DNA of 27,493 nucleotides from an uncultured Flavobacterium sp. (GTDB lineage Bacteria > Bacteroidota > Bacteroidia > Flavobacteriales > Flavobacteriaceae): the NCBI RefSeq assembly GCF_946481155.1, contig NZ_CAMLMK010000030.1, positions 1 through 27,493 of the forward strand. The letters are read 5' to 3'. Positions 6,694 to 14,734 of this stretch are shown here, in pieces; within the stretch, counting starts at the first letter, position 1; each line of letters starts with the position of its first letter. The notes under the pieces were generated by a model. That model was not told the DNA's origin and ran no database searches. It was given only the letters and a program-made list of their open reading frames with translations. The position numbers and the translations under genes are program-made.

Positions 6694-8019
6694 TTAGTTT
6701 TGTGCTTTGTCTTTTGCAGGAACATAATCTAAAATCAAACGTTGGTTCGGATTCAGATATTTTTTTGCAACCTCTTTGATCTCTTCTCTTGTGATGGAAC
6801 GGTAAATGTCAATTTCAGTATTGATTAGGTTTACATCGCCATATAATAAATAGAAAGAAGCAAGGTTTTCAGCGATACCTTCTACGCTTGCATTACTGTT
6901 TACGTATTGGTTCTCGAATTTGTTCTGCAATTTCTGGAAATCTTTCTCAGAGATAAGCTCTGTCTGTAATTTCACGATTTCCTCGTCTACTTCTTTGATT
7001 AAGCCTTCGGTAGTGTTTTGTCCCATCGGTAAGCCGTAAAGGATGTACATTCCATAATCTTCTTGGCTATAGTTGAACGCGCCAATTTGCAATGCCATTT
7101 TCTTATCATCCACCATTTTCTTGTATAATCTTGAACTTTTTCCGTCAGATAAGATTGAAGAAATCATATCAAGAACTCTGGCATCACGAGTTTTCATTGA
7201 CGGTGTTCTGTAGGTAGCCACCATCATAGGGATCTGGATGTTTGGATCCTGGTACGTTGCCTTGATTGTTTGTGTAATTGGCGCTTCCTCAAATTTTTGT
7301 TTCGTTACCGGAGTTCCTTTAGGAATCGGGCTGAAATACTTGCTGATCCATTCTTTAGCCTGAGTTGGATCAAAATCTCCAGCAACTACTAAAACAGCAT
7401 TGTTCGGGATATAGAATTTTTTGTTGAAAGCCTGAAACTCTTCTAAAGTAGCTGCATCCAAATGCTCCATGGAGCCAATAGGTGCCCAACGGTAAGGGTG
7501 TACTTTGTACATGTTCTGTTTCACGGCTGTAATCAGGTTTCCGTAAGGCTGGTTGTCTACACGAAGTCTTTTCTCTTCTTTTACCACTTCATTTTGCGTA
7601 TCAACACCAATTTTATTAATAACCGGGTGCATTAATCTCTCCGATTCCATCCATAAAGCCAATTGTAAGTTGTTGGAAGGGAAAACCTCATAGTAGTACG
7701 TTCTGTCTTCAGAAGTGTTTGCGTTGTTGTTTCCGCCATTGGCAGTTACAATTTTAAACCATTCGCCACGAGCGATATTTTTGGTTCCTTCAAATAAAAG
7801 GTGTTCGAAAAAGTGGGCGAATCCCGTTCTTCCCGGGTTTTCATCTTTTGATCCTACGTGATACATTACAGAAGTGATTACAACCGGAGCGGATTTGTCC
7901 TGGTGTAAAATTACATGAAGGCCATTGTCCATCGTGTATTCTTCAAATGCTACTTTTTGAGCTGAAGCCACACCCCCAAGCATTAAAAGCGAACTCAAAG
8001 TCATTAAAGATTTTTTCAT
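6694..8019 (-). CDS. M16 family zinc metallopeptidase, catalytic subunit
   Basis: The 441-residue product has a signal peptide (cleavage near VASA-Q, residues 20-21) and the two domains of a small M16 peptidase. The inverted zinc motif is intact, HFFEH at 69-73, and the third ligand is probably Glu149 in NEVVKEEKR, about 76 residues later as the family requires. The second domain does not show the GWTYGAY-type substrate segment, which instead is in the partner encoded downstream. This split of functions matches known two-subunit M16 peptidases. The enzyme probably degrades peptides in the periplasm. It is first in a two-gene operon. A weak box-like AACTTGCACACTC precedes it, but no exact -7 consensus is seen. 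Confidence 0.92.
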   Translation of the reverse strand: MKKSLMTLSSLLMLGGVASAQKVAFEEYTMDNGLHVILHQDKSAPVVITSVMYHVGSKDENPGRTGFAHFFEHLLFEGTKNIARGEWFKIVTANGGNNNANTSEDRTYYYEVFPSNNLQLALWMESERLMHPVINKIGVDTQNEVVKEEKRLRVDNQPYGNLITAVKQNMYKVHPYRWAPIGSMEHLDAATLEEFQAFNKKFYIPNNAVLVVAGDFDPTQAKEWISKYFSPIPKGTPVTKQKFEEAPITQTIKATYQDPNIQIPMMVATYRTPSMKTRDARVLDMISSILSDGKSSRLYKKMVDDKKMALQIGAFNYSQEDYGMYILYGLPMGQNTTEGLIKEVDEEIVKLQTELISEKDFQKLQNKFENQYVNSNASVEGIAENLASFYLLYGDVNLINTEIDIYRSITREEIKEVAKKYLNPNQRLILDYVPAKDKAQN

Positions 8020-8144
8020 AAGAGTTAATAGTTATTTTTATTTCATAAATGAGTGTGCAAGTTCGTCATTTTGTTACAATTAGCTGTGATTTTTTTTAAC
8101 TGCGCTGATTTATAGTTTTTTAGCAGTAAATTTTGTTTAAAGAG

Positions 8145-8174
8145 TTGTGAGGTAAAGAAATAGTTGTATATTTG
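8145..8174 (+). promoter_or_regulatory. Promoter of rplU-rpmA
   Basis: TTG at 8145-8147 and TATATTTG at 8167-8174 are separated by 19 bases, a textbook Bacteroidetes promoter. The -7 box ends 31 bases before the rplU ATG. Confidence 0.8.
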
Positions 8175-8205
8175 CGCACTTAAAATTAATTTAAACATTA
8201 TTGTT

Positions 8206-8568
8206 ATGTACGCAATCGTAGAGATAGCAGGGCAACAATTCAAAGTAAGCAAAGACTTAAAGGTTTATGTTCACCGTTTAGCAGTAGAAGAAGGTGCAAA
8301 AGTTTCTTTTGACAAAGTTCTTTTATTAGATGACAACGGTACCGTAACTTTAGGCGCCCCAGCTGTAGAAGGTGCTTCAGTAGAAGCCAAAGTGTTACAA
8401 CACTTAAAAGGTGATAAAGTAATCGTCTTCAAAAAGAAAAGAAGAAAAGGTTACAAAAAGAAAAACGGTCACAGACAATCTTTAACTCAAATCGTTATCG
8501 AAGGTATCGTTGGCGGTGGAGCTCCAAAGAAAAAAGCGACTAAAAAAGCGGAAGCTACAGAAGAATAA
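8206..8568 (+). CDS. rplU: 50S ribosomal protein L21 (bL21)
   Basis: The 120-residue product starts MYAIVEIAGQQFKVSKDLKV, the conserved bL21 opening, and contains FKKKRRKGYKKKNGHRQ, the rRNA-binding segment. bL21 is a large-subunit protein that binds 23S rRNA near L20. The family core is about 103 residues. The extra tail GGGAPKKKATKKAEATEE is charged, and such tails are common in Bacteroidetes. I start at ATG 8206 because upstream in-frame sequence overlaps the promoter. rpmA follows after 23 bases, the usual rplU-rpmA order. Confidence 0.96.
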   Translation: MYAIVEIAGQQFKVSKDLKVYVHRLAVEEGAKVSFDKVLLLDDNGTVTLGAPAVEGASVEAKVLQHLKGDKVIVFKKKRRKGYKKKNGHRQSLTQIVIEGIVGGGAPKKKATKKAEATEE

Positions 8569-8591
8569 TTAACATTTAAAACTAATACGTC

Positions 8592-8852
8592 ATGGCTCAC
8601 AAGAAAGGTGTCGGTAGTTCCAAGAATGGTAGAGAATCAGAATCGAAACGTTTAGGTGTTAAGATTTATGGTGGTCAAGCTGCAATTGCTGGAAACATTA
8701 TCGTAAGACAAAGAGGTTCTAAGCACAATCCAGGCGAAAACGTTTACATGGGTAAAGATCATACTTTACATGCAAAGGTTGATGGAGTAGTGAAATTCCA
8801 GAAAAAAGGTGATAACAAATCATTCGTTTCTGTAGTTCCATTTGAAGCATAA
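8592..8852 (+). CDS. rpmA: 50S ribosomal protein L27 (bL27)
   Basis: The 86-residue product starts [20 protein letters not shown], with the flexible basic N-terminus that reaches the peptidyl transferase centre. The body shows the conserved [26 protein letters not shown] and [12 protein letters not shown] stretches. There is no N-terminal extension of the kind that Firmicutes cleave, so no processing protease is needed. It is cotranscribed with rplU and followed at once by a strong terminator. Confidence 0.97.
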   Translation: MAHKKGVGSSKNGRESESKRLGVKIYGGQAAIAGNIIVRQRGSKHNPGENVYMGKDHTLHAKVDGVVKFQKKGDNKSFVSVVPFEA

Positions 8853-8876
8853 GAAATACTCTTACAAACAAAATAT

Positions 8877-8908
8877 AAAACCCCGTTTCGAAAGAATCGG
8901 GGTTTTTT
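8877..8908 (+). terminator. Intrinsic terminator after rpmA
   Basis: AAAACCCCG and CGGGGTTTT form a 9-bp GC-rich stem across a 12-base loop, with a further T run. Confidence 0.92.
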
Positions 8909-8946
8909 GTTTTCAGGAGGAGCGGATGGCTGGTGCATTTTTTGGT

Positions 8947-9020
8947 AGCCATGTTCCTGCTGTCCGCTATATCTTTTATTCCGCGTTGCTCCATAAAAGG
9001 ATGCCGCTCCCATCATGGCT
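8947..9020. repeat. REP-like nested palindromic intergenic element
   Basis: Outer arms AGCCATG (8947-8953) and CATGGCT (9014-9020) enclose inner arms ATCTTTTAT (8971-8979) and ATAAAAGGAT (8993-9002). Read on the minus strand, its far end (GCGGACAGCAGGAACAT) matches the end of the element at 21799-21859 at 13 of 17 bases. The gap between rpmA and ahcY (8853-9133) otherwise holds only two terminators and a short TCTAAGAAG duplication near 9105-9125. Confidence 0.6.
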
Positions 9021-9057
9021 GGAAGGGAAGTGTCTTTATGTCTGGAGTTTTAGCAAT

Positions 9058-9088
9058 AAAAAAACCCTCACATCACTGCAAGGGTTTC
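9058..9088 (-). terminator. Intrinsic terminator of ahcY
   Basis: On the minus strand AAACCCT and AGGGTTT pair around TGCAGTGATGTG, in which some further pairs can form, and a T run follows. It lies about 45 bases past the ahcY stop. Confidence 0.75.
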
Positions 9089-9133
9089 AAAATATCTAAA
9101 AATCTAACTTTCTAAGAAGTCTAAGAAGTCCGA

Positions 9134-10450
9134 TTAGTATCTGTAATATTCCGGTTTAAACGGACCCTGAACATCAACACCAATGTAAGCCGCTTGCTCC
9201 GCATTCAATGTTTCCAATTCAACTCCCAATTTAGCCAAATGTAACGCTGCTACTTTCTCATCCAAATGTTTCGGTAACATGTATACTTCGTTTTTGTAAG
9301 CCGAAGTGTTTGTCCATAATTCGATCTGAGCCAAAGTCTGGTTCGTGAACGAGTTAGACATTACGAAAGAAGGGTGGCCTGTCGCGCATCCTAAGTTCAC
9401 TAAACGGCCTTCCGCCAAGATAAGGATGTCTTTTCCTGCGATAGTATATTTGTCCACCTGAGGCTTGATTTCGATTTTTGAAGCACCGTGGTTTTTGTTT
9501 AACCATGCCATGTCAATCTCGTTATCGAAGTGTCCGATGTTACAAACGATAGTCTTGTCTTTCATTTGCTCGAAGTGGCTTCCCACAACGATATCTTTGT
9601 TTCCTGTAGTGGTGATGATGATATCAGCGTTTCCAACCACAGTGTTTAATTTCTTAACTTCAAAACCGTCCATTGCCGCCTGTAAAGCACAGATTGGGTC
9701 AATTTCGGTAACCGTTACGATTGAACCGGCACCACGGAAAGAAGCCGCAGTTCCTTTTCCAACGTCACCGTATCCGCAAACTACAACTCTTTTACCAGCC
9801 AACATTACGTCAGTAGCACGACGGATCGCATCTACAGCCGATTCTTTACAACCGTATTTGTTATCAAATTTCGATTTGGTAACCGAGTCGTTTACATTGA
9901 TAGCCGGCATGAACAAAGTTCCGTTTTTCATTCTTTCATACAAACGGTGAACGCCAGTCGTAGTCTCTTCTGATAAACCTTTGATGCCTGGGATCAATTC
10001 CGGATAACGGTCAAAAACCATGTTCGTTAAGTCACCGCCATCGTCAAGGATCATGTTCAATGGTTTTCTGTCTTCTCCGAAGAATAAAGTCTGCTCAATA
10101 CACCAGTCGAATTCCTCTTCGTTTAATCCTTTCCATGCGTACACCTGGATTCCTGCAGCAGCGATTGCAGCAGCAGCCTGATCCTGTGTAGAGAAAATGT
10201 TACAAGATGACCAGGTAACTTCTGCCCCAAGGGCGATTAATGTTTCAATTAAAACGGCAGTTTGGATTGTCATGTGAAGACATCCCGCGATACGCGCACC
10301 TTTAAGCGGCTGTGATTCCTTATATTCAGCGCGAAGTGCCATTAGTCCCGGCATTTCAGCTTCTGCTAATTCAATTTCTTTTCTTCCCCAAGCAGCAAGA
10401 TTGATATCTTTAACTTTGTAGGCAACAAATGGTAATGTCGTTGTACTCAT
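9134..10450 (-). CDS. ahcY: Adenosylhomocysteinase (S-adenosyl-L-homocysteine hydrolase)
   Basis: AhcY splits S-adenosylhomocysteine into adenosine and homocysteine and so relieves product inhibition of methyltransferases. The 438-residue product shows [17 protein letters not shown] (55-71), the substrate-site segment [11 protein letters not shown], and [17 protein letters not shown] (185-201) with the catalytic Lys and Asp. The NAD-binding loop is [10 protein letters not shown] (224-233). The C-terminus KPEYYRY reaches the cofactor site of the neighbouring subunit in the tetramer. The length and start ([20 protein letters not shown]) are typical. It diverges from the phosphopantetheinyl transferase gene and has its own -7 box and terminator. 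Confidence 0.97.
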   Translation of the reverse strand: MSTTTLPFVAYKVKDINLAAWGRKEIELAEAEMPGLMALRAEYKESQPLKGARIAGCLHMTIQTAVLIETLIALGAEVTWSSCNIFSTQDQAAAAIAAAGIQVYAWKGLNEEEFDWCIEQTLFFGEDRKPLNMILDDGGDLTNMVFDRYPELIPGIKGLSEETTTGVHRLYERMKNGTLFMPAINVNDSVTKSKFDNKYGCKESAVDAIRRATDVMLAGKRVVVCGYGDVGKGTAASFRGAGSIVTVTEIDPICALQAAMDGFEVKKLNTVVGNADIIITTTGNKDIVVGSHFEQMKDKTIVCNIGHFDNEIDMAWLNKNHGASKIEIKPQVDKYTIAGKDILILAEGRLVNLGCATGHPSFVMSNSFTNQTLAQIELWTNTSAYKNEVYMLPKHLDEKVAALHLAKLGVELETLNAEQAAYIGVDVQGPFKPEYYRY

Positions 10451-10483
10451 CTATTTATGTATATTTGTTTTCTAAAATGAAGG

Positions 10484-10491
10484 CAAAATTA
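10484..10491 (-). promoter_or_regulatory. Bacteroidetes -7 box for ahcY
   Basis: The minus strand reads TAATTTTG, an exact TAnnTTTG match, 34-41 bases upstream of the ATG at 10450. Confidence 0.65.
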
Positions 10492-10512
10492 CGCATTTCC
10501 TTTTTATTCCTA

Positions 10513-10544
10513 AAGCATTTTGCTTATTTTGTAAAATGTTTTAC
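10513..10544. promoter_or_regulatory. Two adjacent short palindromes between ahcY and the PPTase gene
   Basis: AAGCATTTTGCTT (10513-10525) and GTAAAATGTTTTAC (10531-10544) sit just upstream of the ahcY -7 box. They could bind a regulator, but AT-rich palindromes this short also arise by chance. Confidence 0.25.
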
Positions 10545-10577
10545 TTTCTAATCTTTTGAAAAACAGCAAAATACTGC

Positions 10578-11204
10578 ATGCCGCTTTTTAAGACCATCGA
10601 TATCAGCCCCTCCACTAAGGTTTTTCTCTGGAAAATAACCGAAGATTATAGTGAACTTTTAGCAAAAGCAAAACTTAAAGAAGTCTCCATCATACGTTTG
10701 CAGGGAATGAAATCCGAAAGCCATCAAAAAGGTTTTGTTGCCGTACGAATGCTTTTTCAGGAAGCCGGCTACAGTGATTTTGATTTGTACTATGATGAAT
10801 TCGGAAAGCCGCATCTTCAGGATGGAAAACATATTTCAATTTCGCATTCCCATGATTTTTCTGCGATTGTGATTAGTGATGCAAATATCGGGATTGATCT
10901 GGAACAGATTAAGGATAAAGTGCTTCGTTTGGCACCCCGTTTTATGGATGTCAGCCATCTTGAAGGTTTGTCTGAGATGGATAAGATGAGAAAAGCGACG
11001 GTTGTGTGGGGAGTTAAAGAAGCTGTTTTCAAACTGAAAAATGAAGTCGGCATTAGTTTTATCGATCATATCATGGAAAGTCCTTTCCTGTTATCGGATA
11101 AAAAATGCAGCGCCGAACTGCACTTCAATAACGTTATTCAGCAGTATGATATCGGTTTTGAGGAAATCGACAATTATGCCTTGGTCTATGCTACTGAAGC
11201 ATAA
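10578..11204 (+). CDS. 4'-phosphopantetheinyl transferase superfamily protein (Sfp type)
   Basis: These enzymes move phosphopantetheine from CoA to a serine on carrier proteins of fatty acid, polyketide or peptide synthases. The 208-residue product has the two-lobed Sfp pattern: GKPHL (76-80), SISHSHDFSA (87-96) with His90, the magnesium site IGIDLE (104-109) with Asp107 and Glu109, and WGVKEAVFKL (144-153) with Lys147 and Glu148. All key residues are present. No carrier-protein gene is adjacent, so its target is unknown; it may be the cell's general activator of carrier proteins. It diverges from ahcY and is followed by a hairpin at 11221. Confidence 0.9.
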   Translation: MPLFKTIDISPSTKVFLWKITEDYSELLAKAKLKEVSIIRLQGMKSESHQKGFVAVRMLFQEAGYSDFDLYYDEFGKPHLQDGKHISISHSHDFSAIVISDANIGIDLEQIKDKVLRLAPRFMDVSHLEGLSEMDKMRKATVVWGVKEAVFKLKNEVGISFIDHIMESPFLLSDKKCSAELHFNNVIQQYDIGFEEIDNYALVYATEA

Positions 11205-11220
11205 ACTTCTCTAAAAAAAA

Positions 11221-11263
11221 TGACCCGTCTCTTCCAAAGTATAAGACAGGTCATCCCGTTTTT
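11221..11263. terminator. Probable terminator between convergent genes
   Basis: TGACCCGTCT (11221-11230) and AGACAGGTCA (11244-11253) pair at nine of ten positions around a 13-base loop. T residues follow at 11259-11263 and an A run precedes the stem, so it could serve either strand. Confidence 0.65.
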
Positions 11264-11281
11264 AAAACCGTACCCGTGCTT

Positions 11282-11569
11282 TTAAATAATAAGTGTGTTC
11301 AGGACAATCATCAGAATGCTGATAAACACGCTGGTGATGATTAGATTGAAAACCAATTTGGGTTTTTGTTGTGCTAAAATTGCTCCGTTTACGATGCTGC
11401 AGGCAAAAACTACCATTGCCAATTGGACCATTTGTCGTAACGAAGTTCCGTTTTGTAAAATGTACATGGCAGCGGCCCCGCCCAGACAGCTTTGTCCAAT
11501 AATCGCCAAAGTAGCAAACCCCATATAGCCTCTCGTAAAATCCTGTAGTGTTTTTTGATAAAGTGTCAT
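11282..11569 (-). CDS. Small integral membrane protein of unknown function
   Basis: The product has 95 residues and starts MTLYQKTLQDFTRGYMGFAT. Three hydrophobic segments are visible at about 16-36, 46-66 and 72-94, with the sequence ending inside the last one. A polar AQQKPK loop lies between the second and third. There is no signal peptide, lipobox, Cys pair or catalytic motif. An exact -7 box precedes it, which supports a real gene. I do not recognise a named family. It faces the phosphopantetheinyl transferase gene and shares the hairpin at 11221 with it. The predicted location is the inner membrane. Confidence 0.7.
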   Translation of the reverse strand: MTLYQKTLQDFTRGYMGFATLAIIGQSCLGGAAAMYILQNGTSLRQMVQLAMVVFACSIVNGAILAQQKPKLVFNLIITSVFISILMIVLNTLII

Positions 11570-11588
11570 AATCTTTGAATTTATTACA

Positions 11589-11596
11589 CAAAGTTA
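11589..11596 (-). promoter_or_regulatory. Bacteroidetes -7 box for the small membrane protein
   Basis: The minus strand reads TAACTTTG, an exact TAnnTTTG match, 20-27 bases upstream of the ATG at 11569. Confidence 0.6.
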
Positions 11597-11870
11597 TGGT
11601 GCTGTCAGTTCCTAAATTATGACTTAAATCATATTCGGGAAATAATTATCGGAATACTTTTCTGTGATGATTTTAAACTCAAAGGCAAGTCATTTTCATT
11701 GAAAATGATATCCCTTTATGGTATTTTTTGCGTTTGGCGTTATGGGAGACTACTGATTCTTCCGGTAGCATGAGCGATAAGCTAAAGATCAGTACAAAAA
11801 TAACATTAAAATTTTACGGATTTTAAAAAAGGGTTACATTTACCACCCAATTAAATGACTAAGAAAATCA
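11597..11870. other. Non-coding gap with a perfect palindrome and a second hairpin
   Basis: No gene is visible in this stretch between two divergent genes. TCATTTTCATTGAAAATGA at 11690-11708 is a perfect palindrome with 9-base arms around one T, long enough for a dimeric regulator. TACTGAT at 11751-11757 pairs with ATCAGTA at 11788-11794. TACATTTA at 11834-11841, about 30 bases before the GGGP synthase ATG, is one base off the -7 consensus and may be its promoter. Confidence 0.45.
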
Positions 11871-12587
11871 ATGCTTTATAACCAAATTTTGTCAGCCAAA
11901 GAAAACGGTCGCAAGCTGTTAGCCATTCTCCTCGATCCGGATAAGATTCATCTGGAACTGGTAGCACAATTGGCAGATAGCATCAGTCAGTCACCGGCTA
12001 CCCATATTTTTGTAGGCGGAAGCATCGTGGAAGCCAATATTATTGACGAATTGATTATACGCTTAAAGCAGAAAACGGATTTGCCGATTATTCTTTTTCC
12101 AGGCAATCCGTCCCAAATTTCCGATGAAGCCGACGGGATTTTGTTTCTTACGTTACTCTCTGGAAGAAATCCTGATTATCTGATCGAACACCAGGTAAAT
12201 GCGGTGCCGATTCTGAAAAAAACACAGTTGGAAGTGATTTCTACAGGTTATATCTTAATTGAAAGCGGAACGCAAACCGCAGTGGAGCGCGTGAGTAAAA
12301 CGGACCCTTTAGATAGGAATAACAGCGATTATGTAGTTCAGACGGCACAGGCTGGTGAATTTATCGGAAACAAATTAATGTATCTGGAAGCCGGAAGCGG
12401 TGCCAAACACGCCGTTCCTTTGGAAATGATAAAAAAAGTTTCGGAAAATATCCGGATACCTTTAATTGTTGGCGGCGGAATTCGTTCAAAACAAACTATT
12501 GAAGAAGCATACGCAGCAGGTGCTGATCTGGTTGTCATCGGAACCGCTTTTGAAGAGGACTGTAATTTTTTTAAACCCGAAGTATAA
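11871..12587 (+). CDS. Geranylgeranylglyceryl phosphate synthase family protein (PcrB/GGGPS)
   Basis: GGGP synthase joins a long prenyl diphosphate to glycerol-1-phosphate, the first committed step of archaeal-type ether lipids. Bacteroidetes are known to carry a hexameric form that makes GGGP. The 238-residue TIM barrel has LAILLDPDK (17-25) at the first strand, FVGGSIVE, ILFPGNPSQIS, YLEAGSGAKHAVP and the phosphate-binding VGGGIRS. The start MLYNQILSAKENGRKLLAIL is typical. What the product is used for in these bacteria is not known to me. It heads a compact run: its stop overlaps the start of the PnuC-like gene by one base (TAATG). Confidence 0.92.
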   Translation: MLYNQILSAKENGRKLLAILLDPDKIHLELVAQLADSISQSPATHIFVGGSIVEANIIDELIIRLKQKTDLPIILFPGNPSQISDEADGILFLTLLSGRNPDYLIEHQVNAVPILKKTQLEVISTGYILIESGTQTAVERVSKTDPLDRNNSDYVVQTAQAGEFIGNKLMYLEAGSGAKHAVPLEMIKKVSENIRIPLIVGGGIRSKQTIEEAYAAGADLVVIGTAFEEDCNFFKPEV

Positions 12588-13204
12588 TGCTGGATTTCTT
12601 TCTCGAGGCATATAAAGAGGCTTCTTACACTCAAATTGTACTGGAAGCTATTGTTTTTGTCTTCGGCATCCTAAGTGTAATGTATGCCCGGAAAGAAAAT
12701 ATCCTGGTATATCCCACAGGGTTAATTGCTACCATCATTTCAAGTTATCTGCTTTTGGTAGCGGGATATCTGGGAGATATGATGATTAATCTTTATTTTT
12801 CGGCAATGAGTATTTATGGTTGGTGGAATTGGACCCGAAAAAGACAAAATCAGGATTACCTACCCATAACACGAACGAATTTTAAAGAAAAAATTATCGG
12901 AATTGCATTGTTTTTAGGGACAATTATTGTAGTTTTCGGAATCTATACTTTCTTTGATTACGAAATAAAAAAAGAAAATTATATTGATATCGTGGCCTCG
13001 GGTATCTTTTTCACAGGGATGTGGTACATGGCCAACAAAAAAATAGAAAACTGGACGCTCTGGATTATTGGCGACATCATTGTAACGCCGATTTATGCTT
13101 ACAGAGGATTGGGGATGTTGGCGTTGCAGTATTTAATATTTACAGTTTTAGCCATTTTGGCGTATTTAGAATGGAGGAGAATTTTACAAAAACAGATAGT
13201 TTAA
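12587..13204 (+). CDS. pnuC: PnuC-family vitamin transporter
   Basis: PnuC proteins carry nicotinamide riboside across the inner membrane, and relatives (PnuT) carry thiamine. The 205-residue product has about seven hydrophobic segments and the W-rich signature YGWWNWTR of the family, followed by a second half with FTGMWYMANKKIENWTLWIIGD. Substrate cannot be settled by eye. It overlaps GGGP synthase by one base and the DUF4301 gene by 34 bases, so it is translated in that cluster. A TPP riboswitch lies about 2 kb downstream but controls a different transcript. No NadR-type kinase gene is next to it. Confidence 0.88.
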   Translation: MLDFFLEAYKEASYTQIVLEAIVFVFGILSVMYARKENILVYPTGLIATIISSYLLLVAGYLGDMMINLYFSAMSIYGWWNWTRKRQNQDYLPITRTNFKEKIIGIALFLGTIIVVFGIYTFFDYEIKKENYIDIVASGIFFTGMWYMANKKIENWTLWIIGDIIVTPIYAYRGLGMLALQYLIFTVLAILAYLEWRRILQKQIV

Positions 13205-14733
13205 TAAAACAGCATGGCTTCGTTGCTGCGGATTTTGATTTCATTGCAGATTATGGCATTTCAATTGAAAAAATAAGCCATGAACTGGAAATGTTTCAAA
13301 AGGGCATTGCGAAAATTTCATTGGAAAAAGCAGCGACCGTAAATGATGGCATCCTGGTTTTTTCAGAAGAAGAAATCCAAGCGTTCGCACAGTATTTTGA
13401 AAACGAAAGAAAGCATTATTCTATTGAAAAATTTGTACCTGCATCGGGCGCCGCCAGCAGAATGTTTAAATTCCTGATTGAATTTATCAATGAATTTCAG
13501 TTGGGGAAAGAGACTATAAATGCTTACATCAACAGGCAAAAAGCCAATAAATTACATGTTTTTTTAGTAGGTATTGAGAAATTTCCTTTCTATAATATGG
13601 TCTTAGAGGAGTTGAAATCACTCTATGCCAATTACGATGAATTTTCACAGGATGAAAAATATTATTATTTCATTAATACGCTTCTTTCTCCCGAGGGCTT
13701 TGATTTCGCCAACTGTCCGAAAGGGATTTTGCCTTTTCATAAGAAAGAAAACGAAGTCACCACACCGATTGACAAACATCTGAACGAAGCAAAAAAATAT
13801 TCGGAAGTAAGCGGCAAGCCACAAATTCATTTTACCGTTTCAGAAGAGCATTTGGATGATTTTCAGAAAATCATTAGTACTATAAACACACAAGTTCAAG
13901 TCAATTATTCTTTTCAGAAAATTGCAACAGATACCTTAGCGGTTGATCTGGAGAACAATCCTTTCCGACTCGAAAACGGGAATTTGTTTTTTCGTCCGGG
14001 CGGTCATGGAGCCTTGATCGAAAACCTGAATCAGTTGGAAAGCGATGTGGTTTTTATCAAGAATATTGATAATGTGTCATTCAACCATTTTGAGGAAATT
14101 GTCTTTTATAAAAAAGCTTTAGGTGGTTTGTTGTTGCAATTGCAGAAGGAAACCTTCAGCCATCTTGAAATGCTGGAGAAATCTTCTGAGTCCAATTTCG
14201 AAACAACCATCGACTTCGTGAAGGAAAAATTGAGTATCGTTTTGCCAAAAGATTTTTCAAAATATTCCTCCGAAAATCAGAAAAATGAATTATTTCAGCT
14301 GTTAAACCGACCTATCCGCGTCTGCGGCATGGTGAAGAATGAAGGGGAGCCGGGAGGCGGGCCGTTTTGGGTAGACGAAGAGAACGGAACGGTTTCGCTT
14401 CAGATTGTTGAATCTTCACAAATTGACTTGCAAAGTGAACAACAGCGCAAGATATTTTCAGAATCGACGCATTTTAATCCGGTGGATTTGGTGTGCGGAC
14501 TGAAAAATTACAAAGGAGAGAAATTCAACCTTCCGGATTTTGTGAATCATAATGCCGGTTTCATAGTTCAGAAAACTAAAAACGGTAAAGATATTAAGGC
14601 TTATGAACTTCCCGGACTTTGGAACGGCGCCATGGCCAATTGGATTACGATTTTTGTGGAAGTGCCATTGGATACTTTCAATCCGGTAAAAACAGTAAAC
14701 GATTTACTTAAACCGGCCCATCAGCACGAATAA
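13171..14733 (+). CDS. DUF4301 family protein, possibly nucleotidyltransferase-like
   Basis: The 520-residue product starts MEENFTKTDSLIKQHGFVAA. It is the Bacteroidetes family DUF4301, with no assigned function. Two motifs stand out: VPASGAASRMF (89-99) and CPKGILPFH (182-190). Their order resembles the G-G-x-G-x-R and P-K-x-x-x-P signatures of sugar nucleotidyltransferases, so an NTP-transferase-like fold is possible. A third conserved-looking stretch, VCGMVKNEGEPGGGPFWV, lies at about 385-402. No signal peptide is seen. I chose ATG 13171, 34 bases inside the pnuC frame, because earlier in-frame sequence encodes only the shadow of pnuC. The stop is one base before the arfB start codon. Confidence 0.82.
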   Translation: MEENFTKTDSLIKQHGFVAADFDFIADYGISIEKISHELEMFQKGIAKISLEKAATVNDGILVFSEEEIQAFAQYFENERKHYSIEKFVPASGAASRMFKFLIEFINEFQLGKETINAYINRQKANKLHVFLVGIEKFPFYNMVLEELKSLYANYDEFSQDEKYYYFINTLLSPEGFDFANCPKGILPFHKKENEVTTPIDKHLNEAKKYSEVSGKPQIHFTVSEEHLDDFQKIISTINTQVQVNYSFQKIATDTLAVDLENNPFRLENGNLFFRPGGHGALIENLNQLESDVVFIKNIDNVSFNHFEEIVFYKKALGGLLLQLQKETFSHLEMLEKSSESNFETTIDFVKEKLSIVLPKDFSKYSSENQKNELFQLLNRPIRVCGMVKNEGEPGGGPFWVDEENGTVSLQIVESSQIDLQSEQQRKIFSESTHFNPVDLVCGLKNYKGEKFNLPDFVNHNAGFIVQKTKNGKDIKAYELPGLWNGAMANWITIFVEVPLDTFNPVKTVNDLLKPAHQHE

Positions 14734-14734
14734 T

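Noticed and set aside
9465..9950. 161-codon plus-strand frame opposite ahcY
   Set aside because: It is fully antisense to a certain gene, has no promoter box and matches no family.
11855..11881. Eight-codon upstream frame overlapping the GGGP synthase start
   Set aside because: ATG at 11855 reads to TAA at 11879-11881. It is too short and AT-rich to separate from chance, and no leader-peptide logic is visible.
13021..13170. Longer DUF4301 protein starting inside pnuC
   Set aside because: These 50 codons are only the shifted reading of the pnuC transmembrane region. The family start fits ATG 13171.
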